A stretch of DNA of 64,000 bases from positions 62,001-126,000 of the forward strand of contig NZ_JAGTWY010000001.1 in the NCBI RefSeq assembly GCF_023657445.1. Direction: 5' to 3'. The DNA is from Marinobacter sediminum (GTDB lineage Bacteria > Pseudomonadota > Gammaproteobacteria > Pseudomonadales > Oleiphilaceae). The notes under the pieces are model-generated. The model made no database searches and was not told the origin of the DNA. It was given only the letters and a program-made list of their open reading frames with translations. Positions within the stretch are counted from its first letter, which is position 1. The number at the start of each line of letters is the position of its first letter. The translations under genes were made by a program, and so were the position numbers. Below, piece after piece: positions 1 through 9,267 of the stretch.

Positions 1-1191
1 GTGATGCATCTGTACCGATAGCTTGGCGCCGGGTTTCACCGTGATTCGTTTAACCTGGTACCGGGTCCCGTTATCAATGGAATCGTAAACACCCCAGGGC
101 CGATAGACCTCCCGGTGATTCATGTGTTCGTGGCGACCATCATTGCGGATCTGCTCGACGATGGTTTTGACGTCCTGGACCTTGTCCTTGTGAGCAACAA
201 GAAGCGCGTCCTTGGTCTCAATGATGACCAGGTTGTCCACGCCGACTGTCGCTACCAGGCGACTATCTGCACGAACGAGGGTGTTGGCCGTTTCGTGGAC
301 AATCACGTCGCCCGCCAGGCTGTTGCCATCCTCGTCCTTTTCACTCACGTCCCAGAGTGCAGACCATGAGCCGATGTCGCTCCACCCGGCGTCCAGGGCC
401 ACGACAGCCGCTTTGTCTGTTTTTTCCATCACGGCGTAGTCAACCGATTCAGAAGGGCATGCGGCGAACAACTCTGAATTGACGCGGATGAAGTGAAGGT
501 CTTCGCTGGCATCGTTAATCGCAGCTCTGCATGCGGACAGGATGTCAGGGCGGTGGGTTCCCAGTTCGGTCAGATAATCTCTGGCGCCGAACAGGAACAT
601 GCCGCTGTTCCAGAGATATTCGCCGGAGGCAAGGTAGCTTTTTGCGGTTTCGAGGTCCGGTTTTTCGACAAATTCGTCGACAGAGTAACAATCGGTTGCC
701 AGCCCGGTTCCCTGGTGGATGTAGCCATACCCCGTTTCGGGTTGGTGAGGAACGATGCCAAAGGTAACCAGTTTACCCTGCTGGGCCAGGGGTAAGGCTT
801 TGGTGACACCCTGCTGAAAGGCAGTAACATCCTGGATGAGGTGATCAGCGGCCAGGACCAGCATCAGGGGATTATCCTCACCTGCGCTTTCACACAGTTG
901 CAGCGCGGCCAGGGCAATAGCAGGTGCGGTATTGCGCCCGCAGGGTTCCAGTATGATCTGGACGTCTTCGTGATTGGATTGCCGCATCTGTTCCGCGGCA
1001 AGGAACCGGTGCTCCTCATTGCAGATAAGGAGGGGGTTGTCAGTGTCCATTCCCTCAAGCCGGGCGACTGTTGACTGCAGCATTGATAGTGGACTGTCTG
1101 TCAATTTCAGGAATTGCTTTGGATTCAGTTGCCGAGACAGTGGCCAGAGCCGTGAGCCGGTGCCGCCAGCCATAATGACGGGGTGAATCAT
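1..1191 (-). CDS. manC: Mannose-1-phosphate guanylyltransferase / mannose-6-phosphate isomerase, 3' end beyond window
   Basis: Makes GDP-mannose from mannose-1-phosphate and GTP in the cytosol; family members are often bifunctional with phosphomannose isomerase (AlgA/ManC/XanB type). The reading frame is open from the ATG at 1191 to the window edge, about 397 residues. It opens with the nucleotidyltransferase signature [14 protein letters not shown] and carries FVEKP near residue 176. The last visible residues, QMHH, are the start of the C-terminal cupin (PMI) metal motif, so about 75-85 residues of the usual 470-480 are missing. It is divergent from the glycosyltransferase starting at 1326, and the context suggests it supplies GDP-mannose (or GDP-rhamnose/fucose precursors) for LPS or exopolysaccharide. 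The family call is firm; which polymer it serves is inference. Confidence 0.95.
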   Translation of the reverse strand, partial: MIHPVIMAGGTGSRLWPLSRQLNPKQFLKLTDSPLSMLQSTVARLEGMDTDNPLLICNEEHRFLAAEQMRQSNHEDVQIILEPCGRNTAPAIALAALQLCESAGEDNPLMLVLAADHLIQDVTAFQQGVTKALPLAQQGKLVTFGIVPHQPETGYGYIHQGTGLATDCYSVDEFVEKPDLETAKSYLASGEYLWNSGMFLFGARDYLTELGTHRPDILSACRAAINDASEDLHFIRVNSELFAACPSESVDYAVMEKTDKAAVVALDAGWSDIGSWSALWDVSEKDEDGNSLAGDVIVHETANTLVRADSRLVATVGVDNLVIIETKDALLVAHKDKVQDVKTIVEQIRNDGRHEHMNHREVYRPWGVYDSIDNGTRYQVKRITVKPGAKLSVQMHH

Positions 1192-1325
1192 GTGCTTACT
1201 CCGGGCTTGAGTTTGGGAATGCCGTGAAAAAACATTGATCTGAATGTGCGCCATCTTAGCACAGGGACATCATAATATTGCCCCGGTACAAACCGAATCC
1301 AACAACATTAAAATCAGGAACTGTG

Positions 1326-2129
1326 ATGAAGCTACCTCTGTCCGTTTATTACATCACCCAGGACGAAGAGTTAAGGCTGCCCGAGTCTCTGGCGAAAGTG
1401 ACCGGGTGGGTGGATGAGATCATTGTGGTTGATTCCGGAAGCACCGACAGAACAAGAGAGATAGCCGAAGGCGCCGGGGCACGTTTTGTCTACAACGACT
1501 GGCAGGGCTTTGCCTCTCAAAAGGCCTATGCCGCAAGCCTTTGTCGCAATGACTGGGCCTTGGACCTCGACGCCGATGAAGTGTTGTCCGATGAACTGGT
1601 AAGAAACATCAAGGCTGTGTTTGTTCAGCCTGTTCCCGAAGATGTTGCTGGTTTCCGAATGCGCTGGGTATTGTCCCAGCCGAATCCGGCGCACCCTTTT
1701 AAGCATGATAAAACCAAGAAAATTCTGCGCTTGTACAATCGGAAGAAGGCAGTTATCGAAGCTGAAAAAGACAGCAACAACGACCGGCCGCAGGTCAGGG
1801 AAGGGCGGGTACTTGATCTGAAGGGCGATGTGCTGCACAGAACGCTTGTTTCGCTGGAACAGATGGAACGGAAATACTGTCAGCTCTCCACAGAGCAGGC
1901 GAGATTCCTCGCGGCCAAAGGCCGGCGCATCTCCAGTGGCCGGTTGTTTGCGGAGTTTCCGCTCAAGTTCCTGAAGTACTACCTGATTCATCGGCAGATT
2001 CTGAATGGCTGGTTTGGCCTGAGCGTCGCCATCACCGCAGCAAACAGAAATTTTATGCGGCTGGCGAAAGCAAAGGAGTTGCAGATGCTTGCGGAGCTGG
2101 AAATGGATTCGGGTCCAAAGCGATTCTGA
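1326..2129 (+). CDS. Family 2 glycosyltransferase, WaaE/KdtX-like (LPS core)
   Basis: A 267-residue GT-A glycosyltransferase resembling the LPS-core beta-1,4-glucosyltransferase group. The N-terminus (LPLSVYYITQDEE) is the usual GT2 start. DSGSTDRTREIA is the nucleotide-binding segment, and LDLDADEVL holds the DxD metal site. There is no signal peptide, so it should act at the cytoplasmic face of the inner membrane. I chose the ATG at 1326 because AGGAA lies just upstream and the conserved domain starts right there; a TTG at 1278 would add 16 unconserved residues. It ends 7 nt before the stop of the convergent glycosyltransferase at 2137. Donor and acceptor cannot be read from the sequence. 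Confidence 0.88.
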   Translation: MKLPLSVYYITQDEELRLPESLAKVTGWVDEIIVVDSGSTDRTREIAEGAGARFVYNDWQGFASQKAYAASLCRNDWALDLDADEVLSDELVRNIKAVFVQPVPEDVAGFRMRWVLSQPNPAHPFKHDKTKKILRLYNRKKAVIEAEKDSNNDRPQVREGRVLDLKGDVLHRTLVSLEQMERKYCQLSTEQARFLAAKGRRISSGRLFAEFPLKFLKYYLIHRQILNGWFGLSVAITAANRNFMRLAKAKELQMLAELEMDSGPKRF

Positions 2130-2136
2130 CCAGTGC

Positions 2137-3195
2137 TCAGTTTCGGTCAACGGACAATGCATCGAAATACAGTTGTTCCGTTTCATCGGTCATGTTTTCA
2201 AGCGTGAGTTTCTTTCTCGCGAAAGCCATTGCCGGTCCTTCAGCTTTTTTCAGTCCGGCCAGATTGCCAAGGGCTTCAGACAGTAGATCGGATAAGGAAC
2301 TGATTTCGTGGTCCTGACAGAGCGCACCGGCCGGAAGAATGTTTTGTGGCCCGGAGACCGGTGTTGAAATGACCGGGCAGCCGGCCAACAGTGATTCAAT
2401 CAAGACGTAGGGAAAGCCTTCCCGTTCAGAGCTTAGTACCGTCAGTTGCGCCTGTTTATAGACTGAACTCAGGTCGTTGTGGAATCCTGCGAGGGTAACG
2501 TCGTCCCCGAGGCTTAGTTCGCAGATCAGCTTTTCAAGTCGTTTTCGTTCGGAGCCGTCACCAAATATCGTGAGGTGAGCCGAAGGTAACGACTTTGCCC
2601 GCAGGGCCCAGGCTTCAATGAGCCTCTGAAAGCCTTTAACCGGTTCAAGTCGGCCAATGGCAACAACATTGATTACTTCGGGTGGGAACGCCGGATTGTA
2701 TGAATTTTCCGGCTCCGGCGTGCGAGGCAACGCCACGCCATTGTAGATCAGGTGCCTGCCAGGGTGCTTAAGGTTCTCGAAGATCCGGGGGCTGACAGCT
2801 ATAACCCTGTCCAGGCGATTGAACGCTTTGTGACTGGATTTGATACCGTGAACAGTGCCTACCCTGAGTTTTATGGTGTCAGACTGAATACTTCCTGTCA
2901 GCTGGGCTGCTTTATTTCCCTGGGCGTGGAGGATATCCGGCGCGATCTTTTTTACGCGGTGCTTGAGGGTCAGGATGAGCCAGGGATTGCGCCGCCCAAG
3001 ATGAAACGGCACAGAGTGGAAGTGCACACCTCTCGGGAATCGGTCGATGTAGGAGGGGTGCCCCATTACGTGCACGTTATGACCGCGACTGGCCAGTGCT
3101 CCTGCCAGGTCGGCAGTGTGTTTCTCCATGCCGCCCCAGGTTGTGCCCGGCGTTCCTAAAACCAGAACGATGGTTAGTTTGTGTTCGCTGTTCAT
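2137..3195 (-). CDS. Family 4 glycosyltransferase (GT-B fold)
   Basis: A 352-residue GT-B glycosyltransferase. The N-terminal Rossmann half has the glycine-rich acceptor loop GTPGTTWGGMEKHTADLA. The C-terminal half has AIGRLEPVKGFQRLIEAW and the retaining-enzyme E-x7-E region SSEREGFPYVLIESLLAG. Its ATG overlaps the stop of the upstream glycosyltransferase (ATGA at 3192-3195), so the two are translationally coupled in a leftward operon with the ELM1-family gene. It probably adds a sugar to LPS core or a related glycan at the inner face of the inner membrane. The specific linkage is unknown. Confidence 0.88.
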   Translation of the reverse strand: MNSEHKLTIVLVLGTPGTTWGGMEKHTADLAGALASRGHNVHVMGHPSYIDRFPRGVHFHSVPFHLGRRNPWLILTLKHRVKKIAPDILHAQGNKAAQLTGSIQSDTIKLRVGTVHGIKSSHKAFNRLDRVIAVSPRIFENLKHPGRHLIYNGVALPRTPEPENSYNPAFPPEVINVVAIGRLEPVKGFQRLIEAWALRAKSLPSAHLTIFGDGSERKRLEKLICELSLGDDVTLAGFHNDLSSVYKQAQLTVLSSEREGFPYVLIESLLAGCPVISTPVSGPQNILPAGALCQDHEISSLSDLLSEALGNLAGLKKAEGPAMAFARKKLTLENMTDETEQLYFDALSVDRN

Positions 3196-4307
3196 TGGGC
3201 GTTTTTGCGTTGCGCGAGCACATTCTCATAGACTTGCAGCGACGCTTCGGTTTGCGCTTCAAGCCGAAACCGGTAGGGAATCTCAATGGTCGGCGTCTCC
3301 GAGTCCAGAAGCCGTAATACGGTTTCGGCAACCCCGTCGGTATCGTCCGGCGTCACCAGTCCGGCCTGAAAGCAGGCCTGAAGTGTCTCCGCGGCTCCCC
3401 CGCGGTTGTAGGCCACCACCGGTGTGCCTGAGGCGAGAGCTTCAGTGACCGTGCGGCCGAAGGGTTCCGGTTTGGTGCTCATGTGGCAGACGACATCCGC
3501 CAGAAGGTAAAGGTTGGTCATGTCGTTACGCTGGCCCAGAAAACTGACCTTGTCGGTCAGGTTCAGGCGGGCGCGTTCTTTTTCCAGTTCTTCCAGAAAG
3601 TGCTCCTTGCCGGGTTCGGCGCCGCCTACGATGATGCCGTGGCAATCCGGCCGCTGGTGAACCAGTTTCGCCATCATGGTCAGGAAATCCAGCTGGCCTT
3701 TCCAGCGTGAAATTCGGCCCGGCATCATGATGATTCTCTGGTTGGTCAGCTGCGGGTATTGCCGGAACCATCGGCTCAGCCACTGCGGTGTGAGCTCCCT
3801 TTGCCGAAAGGCATCCACGTCAACGCCACGCTGTATTACTGACAGTTTTTCCTCGGGTACCGGATAGCTTTTTAAAATGTAATCCCGCACACATTGGGAT
3901 ACGGCAATCATGTGATCGGCCCGGGTCATGATGGCGCTGTATGGGTTGACGGAGTACATGCCATGAAAGGTGGAAACGATAGCCGGACGCTGGCTTGCCG
4001 GAATACTTCGGAGTGCCAGGTAAATGATCCACGCCGGCATACGGGAGCGGACATGAACAATGTCCGGCTTCAGCTCAAGGAGCAGCTTCCTCATTGGCAG
4101 GACCTGCCCGAACGAGGCTGGGGACTTTCGGTGTATGGGCATGAAGATGTGCCGTGAACCCTGGCCCCGAAGCTGCTCGGCCATCGGACCACCCTTGGAG
4201 ACCACAAATGACTCGTGGCCCCGCTTCACCAGGTCGGAAGCGAATTCAACGGTGCCACGTTCTACCCCCCCGCTGTATAGCGCAGGCAGTGCCTGGAGAA
4301 TTCTCAA
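3192..4307 (-). CDS. Family 4 glycosyltransferase, TTG start
   Basis: A GT-B glycosyltransferase of 371 residues if translation starts at the TTG at 4307. That start overlaps the stop of the upstream gene as TTGA and has AAGGAAAG just before it. The in-frame ATG at 4400 would add 31 basic, unconserved residues lying wholly inside the upstream gene. Features are the N-terminal loop LYSGGVERGTVEFASDL, MPGRISRWKGQLDFL at the start of the C-terminal domain, and the E-x7-E motif in KPEPFGRTVTEALASG. It is coupled on both sides, to the ELM1-like gene and to the next glycosyltransferase. Likely envelope polysaccharide or LPS core synthesis; substrate unknown. Confidence 0.87.
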   Translation of the reverse strand: MRILQALPALYSGGVERGTVEFASDLVKRGHESFVVSKGGPMAEQLRGQGSRHIFMPIHRKSPASFGQVLPMRKLLLELKPDIVHVRSRMPAWIIYLALRSIPASQRPAIVSTFHGMYSVNPYSAIMTRADHMIAVSQCVRDYILKSYPVPEEKLSVIQRGVDVDAFRQRELTPQWLSRWFRQYPQLTNQRIIMMPGRISRWKGQLDFLTMMAKLVHQRPDCHGIIVGGAEPGKEHFLEELEKERARLNLTDKVSFLGQRNDMTNLYLLADVVCHMSTKPEPFGRTVTEALASGTPVVAYNRGGAAETLQACFQAGLVTPDDTDGVAETVLRLLDSETPTIEIPYRFRLEAQTEASLQVYENVLAQRKNAQ

Positions 4308-5290
4308 ACGTCTTTCCTTTTGTTGTTTCGATGGCTGTCTTTCTCTGCGGGCAACAGACCCTGTTTGAGTACCCAGCGGGCAGCGCGATCTGCTTCCCAC
4401 AAGGTCTCATGATGACCAGTCTCCCCCGCCATGACAGCGGCATGGTTACTCCAACTGGCAATATGGCCGCGGCTGACCAGTCGATCGATTCCCTCTGCCA
4501 CGCGACTGCCGGTCCTTCTCGGCAGCTCGAAAATCCCGGTGGGCACTGATGAGGTTGCCGCTTCACAGACCATGGACATGCTGTCCGGGGTAACCCACAC
4601 CGCCCTTGAGGCTGAAAGACGGTGGCTGAGCCAGCTCTCGTGAGTTTTTGCCGGGTCGGCAACGGTAATTTTCGGGCCAGCCTGCTCATCGAGGCGTGCC
4701 AGGAGGTCGGTTGGTGTGCGTCGGGAACCACTGATGGTCCAGCGCCATTGGTGGTAATGGCCAATCAGGTGATTGATCTGCCCCAGCACCACGTCGCTGT
4801 CCCAGTCAAAATGTGGAGAGGGTCCGCCCACGAGAATGAGTGCTTCGGGTTTGTCCGTTATCCGGGCCAATGGTGTGACCGTGTTAATTACGCCTTCCGT
4901 CATCAGGACATTAGGCTCCGGGTGAACTCTGTCATGGGCAGGGATTATCGCGCCACTGATCCAGCCCAGAGGAAAGGCGGGCTTCATAATGACCAGGGAT
5001 TTTGTCTTTTTCAGCCGGCGCAGCGAGAGCAGCAAACGGTGCGTTCCGGAACCTGCACCGATTACAAGGTCCGGGTGCGGAAACGCGTCATTCACGGACG
5101 GAGGTACTGCCAGCAAGGCGCGCCAGAGTGAGACTTTTAATGCCGAGGTATCTATCCAGTAAAGACTGACGCCGGCCAACACCCGAAGGCGATTGCCCAG
5201 CCCCTTCAGCTGGTTCCGGTGGCCAGGCTTATTATCCGTTAACAGCCATACGACTGGTGCGGAGCTGTCACGGTCATTTGGTTTTGCCAT
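4304..5290 (-). CDS. ELM1 / DUF1022-family protein
   Basis: A 328-residue member of the family that includes plant mitochondrial fission protein ELM1 and many bacterial proteins encoded beside LPS genes. The start reads PVVWLLTDNKPGHRNQLKGL, the typical opening, with DNKPGH as hallmark. PDLVIGAGSGTHRLLLSLRR and LILVGGPSPHFDW follow, and the C-terminal part (VTPDSMSMVCEAATSSVPTG) resembles the sugar-nucleotide site of GT-B enzymes. No signal peptide or membrane segment is seen. It is first of three translationally coupled leftward genes, the other two being glycosyltransferases. This suggests a role in LPS or polysaccharide assembly, possibly as a glycosyltransferase itself. That role is inferred from context; the bacterial family has no settled function that I know of. 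Confidence 0.82.
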   Translation of the reverse strand: MAKPNDRDSSAPVVWLLTDNKPGHRNQLKGLGNRLRVLAGVSLYWIDTSALKVSLWRALLAVPPSVNDAFPHPDLVIGAGSGTHRLLLSLRRLKKTKSLVIMKPAFPLGWISGAIIPAHDRVHPEPNVLMTEGVINTVTPLARITDKPEALILVGGPSPHFDWDSDVVLGQINHLIGHYHQWRWTISGSRRTPTDLLARLDEQAGPKITVADPAKTHESWLSHRLSASRAVWVTPDSMSMVCEAATSSVPTGIFELPRRTGSRVAEGIDRLVSRGHIASWSNHAAVMAGETGHHETLWEADRAARWVLKQGLLPAEKDSHRNNKRKDV

Positions 5291-5340
5291 GGTGTCCGGA
5301 CATTGACTGCCGGCCTCCCTGTATTGAATGGCTTTCCGGT

Positions 5341-6315
5341 TTACTTGCTACCGTAAAAGCCCGGGGCTTTCGGATCCGGGCGGGTTTTGAAACGGCGGTG
5401 CATCCAGAGGTATTGGTCCGGTGCCCGCCGGATTTCCCGTTCGATAATGCCATTGAGCAGCGTCGCGTCCTTGAGATCATCCCCGCTGGGGAAGTTCTCG
5501 AGGGCAGGGTGGAAATAGATGTCATAGCCCGGTCTATCTTCCCGCCGGAAGTGGCTGAATGGCACAACCTTGCATCCGCTGCGCTCGGCGATGCGAGAGG
5601 TCGCTGTGATGGTGCCGGCCTCGACGCCAAAAAACGGGGCGAAGACGATATCTTTACGACCGTAATCCTGGTCCGTGGCATACCAGACCGCGTGGTTCTT
5701 TTTCAGGTTTCGGAATAATCCCCTCAGGTCCCTGGCTCCAAGTACGGTGCCGTAGCGCCTTTCCCTCGCTCTTGTCATAACAGCATTCACAAGTGGATTA
5801 TTGTGATCCCGTTGCATGACATCTGAGTTGATGTATTCCGTGACCAGACTGCCCCCGAGGTCCAGCGTACTATAGTGACCTCCGAGAAGCAGAACGCCTT
5901 TGCCATTGGATAGTGCCTGCTCGAAATGCTCCAGGCCATGAACCCTGGTGATGCCGATCAGCTTGGCTGGATCCCGGAACCATGCGATCCCCAGCTCCAG
6001 CAAGCCGATGCCATTGGCGATGAACGCCTTTCGGACCAGAGCGTATTGTTGAGCTGCCGTAAGTTCTGGAAAACAAAGTTGAATATTCACTTCGGTGACG
6101 TGGCGCCGGCTTTTTGCCAGTTTCCAGGCCAGCAGTCCAGCCATTTTCCCGAGCCACCACTGAAGGCGAATGGGGAGTTGTGCAATGCACCACATCAGGG
6201 AAATGCCCATCCATGTGGGCCACCAGCGAGGATGGCGGTAGGCTGAATAATCGGTATTTCTCGCTAGTTTGCGGTATTTCTTTTTCACTGGAAACGGGTC
6301 CTGCGTGTTCGTCAT
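5341..6315 (-). CDS. lpxL: Lipid A late acyltransferase (LpxL/HtrB family)
   Basis: Transfers a secondary acyl chain to Kdo2-lipid IVA at the cytoplasmic face of the inner membrane. It has 324 residues from the ATG at 6315; a longer frame to 6390 would add 25 unconserved residues. A hydrophobic N-terminal anchor lies near residues 32-65 (WWPTWMGISLMWCIAQLP and following). The catalytic H-x4-D motif is in LLLGGHYSTLDLGG, and YATDQDYGRKDIVFAPFFG is a second conserved block. The C-terminal QYLWMHRRFKTRP is diagnostic. It is divergent from waaA with about 95 nt between starts, so Kdo transfer and acylation, consecutive steps, sit back to back. LpxL, LpxM or LpxP specificity cannot be settled from sequence. 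Confidence 0.92.
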   Translation of the reverse strand: MTNTQDPFPVKKKYRKLARNTDYSAYRHPRWWPTWMGISLMWCIAQLPIRLQWWLGKMAGLLAWKLAKSRRHVTEVNIQLCFPELTAAQQYALVRKAFIANGIGLLELGIAWFRDPAKLIGITRVHGLEHFEQALSNGKGVLLLGGHYSTLDLGGSLVTEYINSDVMQRDHNNPLVNAVMTRARERRYGTVLGARDLRGLFRNLKKNHAVWYATDQDYGRKDIVFAPFFGVEAGTITATSRIAERSGCKVVPFSHFRREDRPGYDIYFHPALENFPSGDDLKDATLLNGIIEREIRRAPDQYLWMHRRFKTRPDPKAPGFYGSK

Positions 6316-6410
6316 ACTGGTCGTCACATGTAGAGTGACTAAGGGATCAACCGGAAGCAAATCAACAGGTTTTGCGCTATGATACCGCACTGTTTTGCCG
6401 GGAGTCCTGT

Positions 6411-7664
6411 GTGCTGCAATTTATCTATTCCCAGCTGATACGGCTGCTTTTACCCTTTATTTTGCTGCGACTGTGGTGGAACGGTCGCGAGGCTCCTGAG
6501 CTTCGTCGAAATTGGCGACAGAGGCTCGGGTTGGTGCCCCGCGCAAAAGGGGCTGTGGTATGGGTGCATGCCGTCTCCGTGGGCGAGACGATTGCCGCCG
6601 GCCCCATGGTTCGCCGGCTGCTCGGCCGGAATCCCGACATTACCATCCTGATGACAGCCATGACCGATACGGGGCTCGCTCAGGCTCGCAAGATGTTTGG
6701 TGATCAGGTCCAGTATGCTTATGCGCCTTATGACACGCCCGGCTCCATTCGTCGTTTCCTGAATCGGGTAGACCCCCGTATTCTCGTAATCATGGAAACG
6801 GAAATCTGGCCAAATATGATACGTCAGTGCCGGAACCGCAACGTGCCTGTCTTTCTCATTAATGCCCGTCTTTCTGAGCGCTCCGCCCGGGGTTATGAGC
6901 GCATCAGGAGTCTGGCTTCGCCGATCATGCGCAGTATCGGCTGGGTTGCCGCGCAGGCTGAAAGGGACGCCGAGCGTTTCCGTCGGATCGGTGTAGCTGC
7001 AGCCAAAGTTGCGGTAACGGGCAGTGTGAAGTTTGACGTGGATATTCCAGACGATGTCCGTGAAGAGTCCGGCGCGCTCAGAAACAGGCTGTCCAAACGC
7101 CCGGTCTGGATAGCGGGCAGTACCCACGAAGGTGAGGATGTGCAGTTGCTGGCGGCCCACCAGAGGGTTCTGGAAGCGCACCCCGAGGCCTTGCTGATTA
7201 TTGTGCCGCGTCATCCGGATCGGTTTGAGGCGGTAGCAGATAAAATTGGCAAGGCCGGGCTCTCATTCGTTCGCCGGTCAACCGGTGATGCTCCCGGCAC
7301 CGCCCAGGTGTATCTGGGGGACACCATGGGTGAGCTGATGATGCTTTATGGTGTGAGTAACATGGCTTTTGTGGGCGGCTCACTGATCAGACGCGGAGGG
7401 CATAATCCTCTTGAACCTGCCGCATGGGGAATTCCGGTGTTCTCAGGGCCCCACGTTTTTAATTTTGAAACCATTTATCAGTGTCTGCTGGATGATGCTG
7501 GGGTCAAACTCGTTACCAATGTGGACGAATTGGCAGCGCATATCATCCATCTTTTCAGTGACGAAGAGGCGCGAAAGGCAATCGGACGGCGAGCGCTGTC
7601 TGTGGTCGACAAAAACCGCGGAGCGCTGGACAAGGTCGTGGACGGAATTATTGAGCGGATCTGA
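6411..7664 (+). CDS. waaA: 3-deoxy-D-manno-octulosonic acid (Kdo) transferase
   Basis: Adds Kdo residues to lipid IVA, the first committed step of LPS core synthesis, at the inner membrane. It has 417 residues from the GTG at 6411, which has GGAG six bases upstream; an in-frame TTG at 6372 would add 13 residues. An N-terminal membrane anchor is followed by WVHAVSVGETIAAGPMV, IMETEIWPNMI, STHEGED, PRHPDRF, GDTMGELMMLYGVSNMAFVGG and RRGGHNPLEPAAWG, all conserved in KdtA/WaaA. Length matches the family. Its stop lies inside the 5' side of the bidirectional hairpin terminator shared with tolC. Confidence 0.97.
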   Translation: MLQFIYSQLIRLLLPFILLRLWWNGREAPELRRNWRQRLGLVPRAKGAVVWVHAVSVGETIAAGPMVRRLLGRNPDITILMTAMTDTGLAQARKMFGDQVQYAYAPYDTPGSIRRFLNRVDPRILVIMETEIWPNMIRQCRNRNVPVFLINARLSERSARGYERIRSLASPIMRSIGWVAAQAERDAERFRRIGVAAAKVAVTGSVKFDVDIPDDVREESGALRNRLSKRPVWIAGSTHEGEDVQLLAAHQRVLEAHPEALLIIVPRHPDRFEAVADKIGKAGLSFVRRSTGDAPGTAQVYLGDTMGELMMLYGVSNMAFVGGSLIRRGGHNPLEPAAWGIPVFSGPHVFNFETIYQCLLDDAGVKLVTNVDELAAHIIHLFSDEEARKAIGRRALSVVDKNRGALDKVVDGIIERI

Positions 7665-7694
7665 AGGCGGACGAAACGGTTCGTCCGCCTTCAG
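7661..7694. terminator. Bidirectional hairpin terminator between waaA and tolC
   Basis: A perfect stem CTGAAGGCGGACGAA with its complement, loop ACGG, lies between the convergent waaA and tolC genes. The waaA stop codon is inside the left arm. The tail on the plus strand (CATTTATT) is only partly T-rich, so efficiency is uncertain. Confidence 0.7.
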
Positions 7695-7697
7695 CAT

Positions 7698-9077
7698 TTA
7701 TTGGGCCGGAACTTCCAGCATTTTTTCTTCGTTCGCCAGGGCCTCTATTCCGGGCGCCGTCTCACTCAGCCAGTTATTGAGACTGATCAGGTCCTGGGGG
7801 CTAAGGGTTCCGGCCGCCTGCTTCAGCTGAAGCGTGTTGATCACGTAGTCGTAACGGGCATTGGCATAGTCTCGAAGTGCGACATAATAGGCACGTTCGG
7901 CATCCAGAACCTCTACAATATTGCGGGTACCCACTTCATATCCCGCGCGGGTCGCGTCCAGTGCGCTGCGGCGGGAAATAATCGTCTGCCCCAGTGCTGA
8001 CGCGGTTTCAATATTGTTGTTCACTGTCAGGAACAGGCTGCGCGTGTTCACGCGGACATCTCTGCGCACGGTATTCAATGACTGCTCCGCAACCGTCACC
8101 TGTGAACGCTGCTGGCGAACGCCGGCCTGGGTGCCCCCACCGGTATAAATCGGTACGTTCAGCGTTAGCCCAATGACGCCCTGGGTTGTGGTGCCATCCC
8201 TCTGTGTCTGGATGGCGTTAGGGTCTTCAATGCCGCTGATGTCAGACTTGCCATAGGAAGCCGTCAGGTCGACCGTCGGGTAGTGGCCGGACTTGGCAAC
8301 CTTCAGGTTAGCTTCACTGGCGTTCAGGTCGTACATAGCCGAACGAATCGACCAGTTCTGCTCCAGTGCGGTCGTCTCCCAGGCGGAAGGGTTCATCGGA
8401 TCCGGCCGACCGAGAGGGAAGTTCTGACGCAGGTTTTCGAGGTCCTCCGCGAATTCTCCGGTTAGCCGGGCTACCTGTTCCCGCGCAATGTTCAGCTGAT
8501 TTTCAGCGACGATGCGCCGGCTTCGGGTGTCATCGTAGCTTGCGCGGGCCTCATAAACCTCAGTAATCGCAATCAGGCCTACATCAAAACGCTCCTGTGC
8601 CTGTTCATACTGGCGCTGAATTGCAGCTTCAGCCGCCAATGTTGTCGTCACTGTGTCCCTGGCGCGGAGTACGTTGAAGTAGGCGGTGGCAACGTCCAAC
8701 ATCAGTTGCTGTTGCGCGAGGTTGTACTGGGCGCGTGCCGAATCTGTCTGGAACTGGCTCGCGTCATACCGGAACCACGCATCCGCCTGAAACAGTGGCT
8801 GGGTCAACTGAATGCCATAGTTCAGTTCACGGTAACTGTTGTCCTGGTTTGGACCGTCCACATCGGTGTGGTTCGTCTCGCCAAACGCGCCAATCTGCGG
8901 CAGCAAGGCGCTCTTACTGACGTCGCTCGCGGCCTTTTGAGCTTCGAAGCTGGCCTGGGCGGCAGCAATGCCAGAGTCGTAGGAGAGTGCTTTCTCATAG
9001 GTCTCTACCAGATCCATGGAAAGGGCAGGCTGGGCCGCCAATAGGCCAACAAGTCCGGAAAGCAGTCGTTTCTTCAT
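7698..9077 (-). CDS. tolC: TolC-family outer membrane efflux channel
   Basis: Outer-membrane channel of tripartite efflux pumps and type I secretion. It has 459 residues from the ATG at 9077, with AGGAGAA just upstream; a longer frame to 9167 would add 30 residues with no signal character. The signal peptide MKKRLLSGLVGLLAAQPALS is followed by two outer-membrane-efflux-protein repeats: one starting MDLVETYEKALSYDSGI, the other around residue 235 (LEQNWSIRSAMYDLNASEA). Long alpha-helical stretches match the periplasmic barrel. TGTRNIVEVLDAERAYYVA is the conserved second-repeat motif. It is divergent from thiC, with a 390-nt spacer holding the TPP riboswitch. Confidence 0.95.
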   Translation of the reverse strand: MKKRLLSGLVGLLAAQPALSMDLVETYEKALSYDSGIAAAQASFEAQKAASDVSKSALLPQIGAFGETNHTDVDGPNQDNSYRELNYGIQLTQPLFQADAWFRYDASQFQTDSARAQYNLAQQQLMLDVATAYFNVLRARDTVTTTLAAEAAIQRQYEQAQERFDVGLIAITEVYEARASYDDTRSRRIVAENQLNIAREQVARLTGEFAEDLENLRQNFPLGRPDPMNPSAWETTALEQNWSIRSAMYDLNASEANLKVAKSGHYPTVDLTASYGKSDISGIEDPNAIQTQRDGTTTQGVIGLTLNVPIYTGGGTQAGVRQQRSQVTVAEQSLNTVRRDVRVNTRSLFLTVNNNIETASALGQTIISRRSALDATRAGYEVGTRNIVEVLDAERAYYVALRDYANARYDYVINTLQLKQAAGTLSPQDLISLNNWLSETAPGIEALANEEKMLEVPAQ

Positions 9078-9267
9078 CGTTTCTCCTGAATACCTGTGCG
9101 CATATGCGTCCCGCTCTGAAACGCTGTTTTGGCTGCAGAACCACAAAAGCTGTGATGAGCAGTGCAATCGAAAGGCTATGGTTGGCCATTATGGACAATA
9201 ATGGTTGGCAGCTCTACACTTGCAAACAACACCGATTGTAGGTGTTACACAAAACAGTTTCGCGTCT

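Noticed and set aside
1371..2186. 271-codon minus-strand open frame opposite the WaaE-like gene
   Set aside because: The plus strand has clear glycosyltransferase motifs; the minus frame is Cys/His-rich shadow with no recognisable domain.
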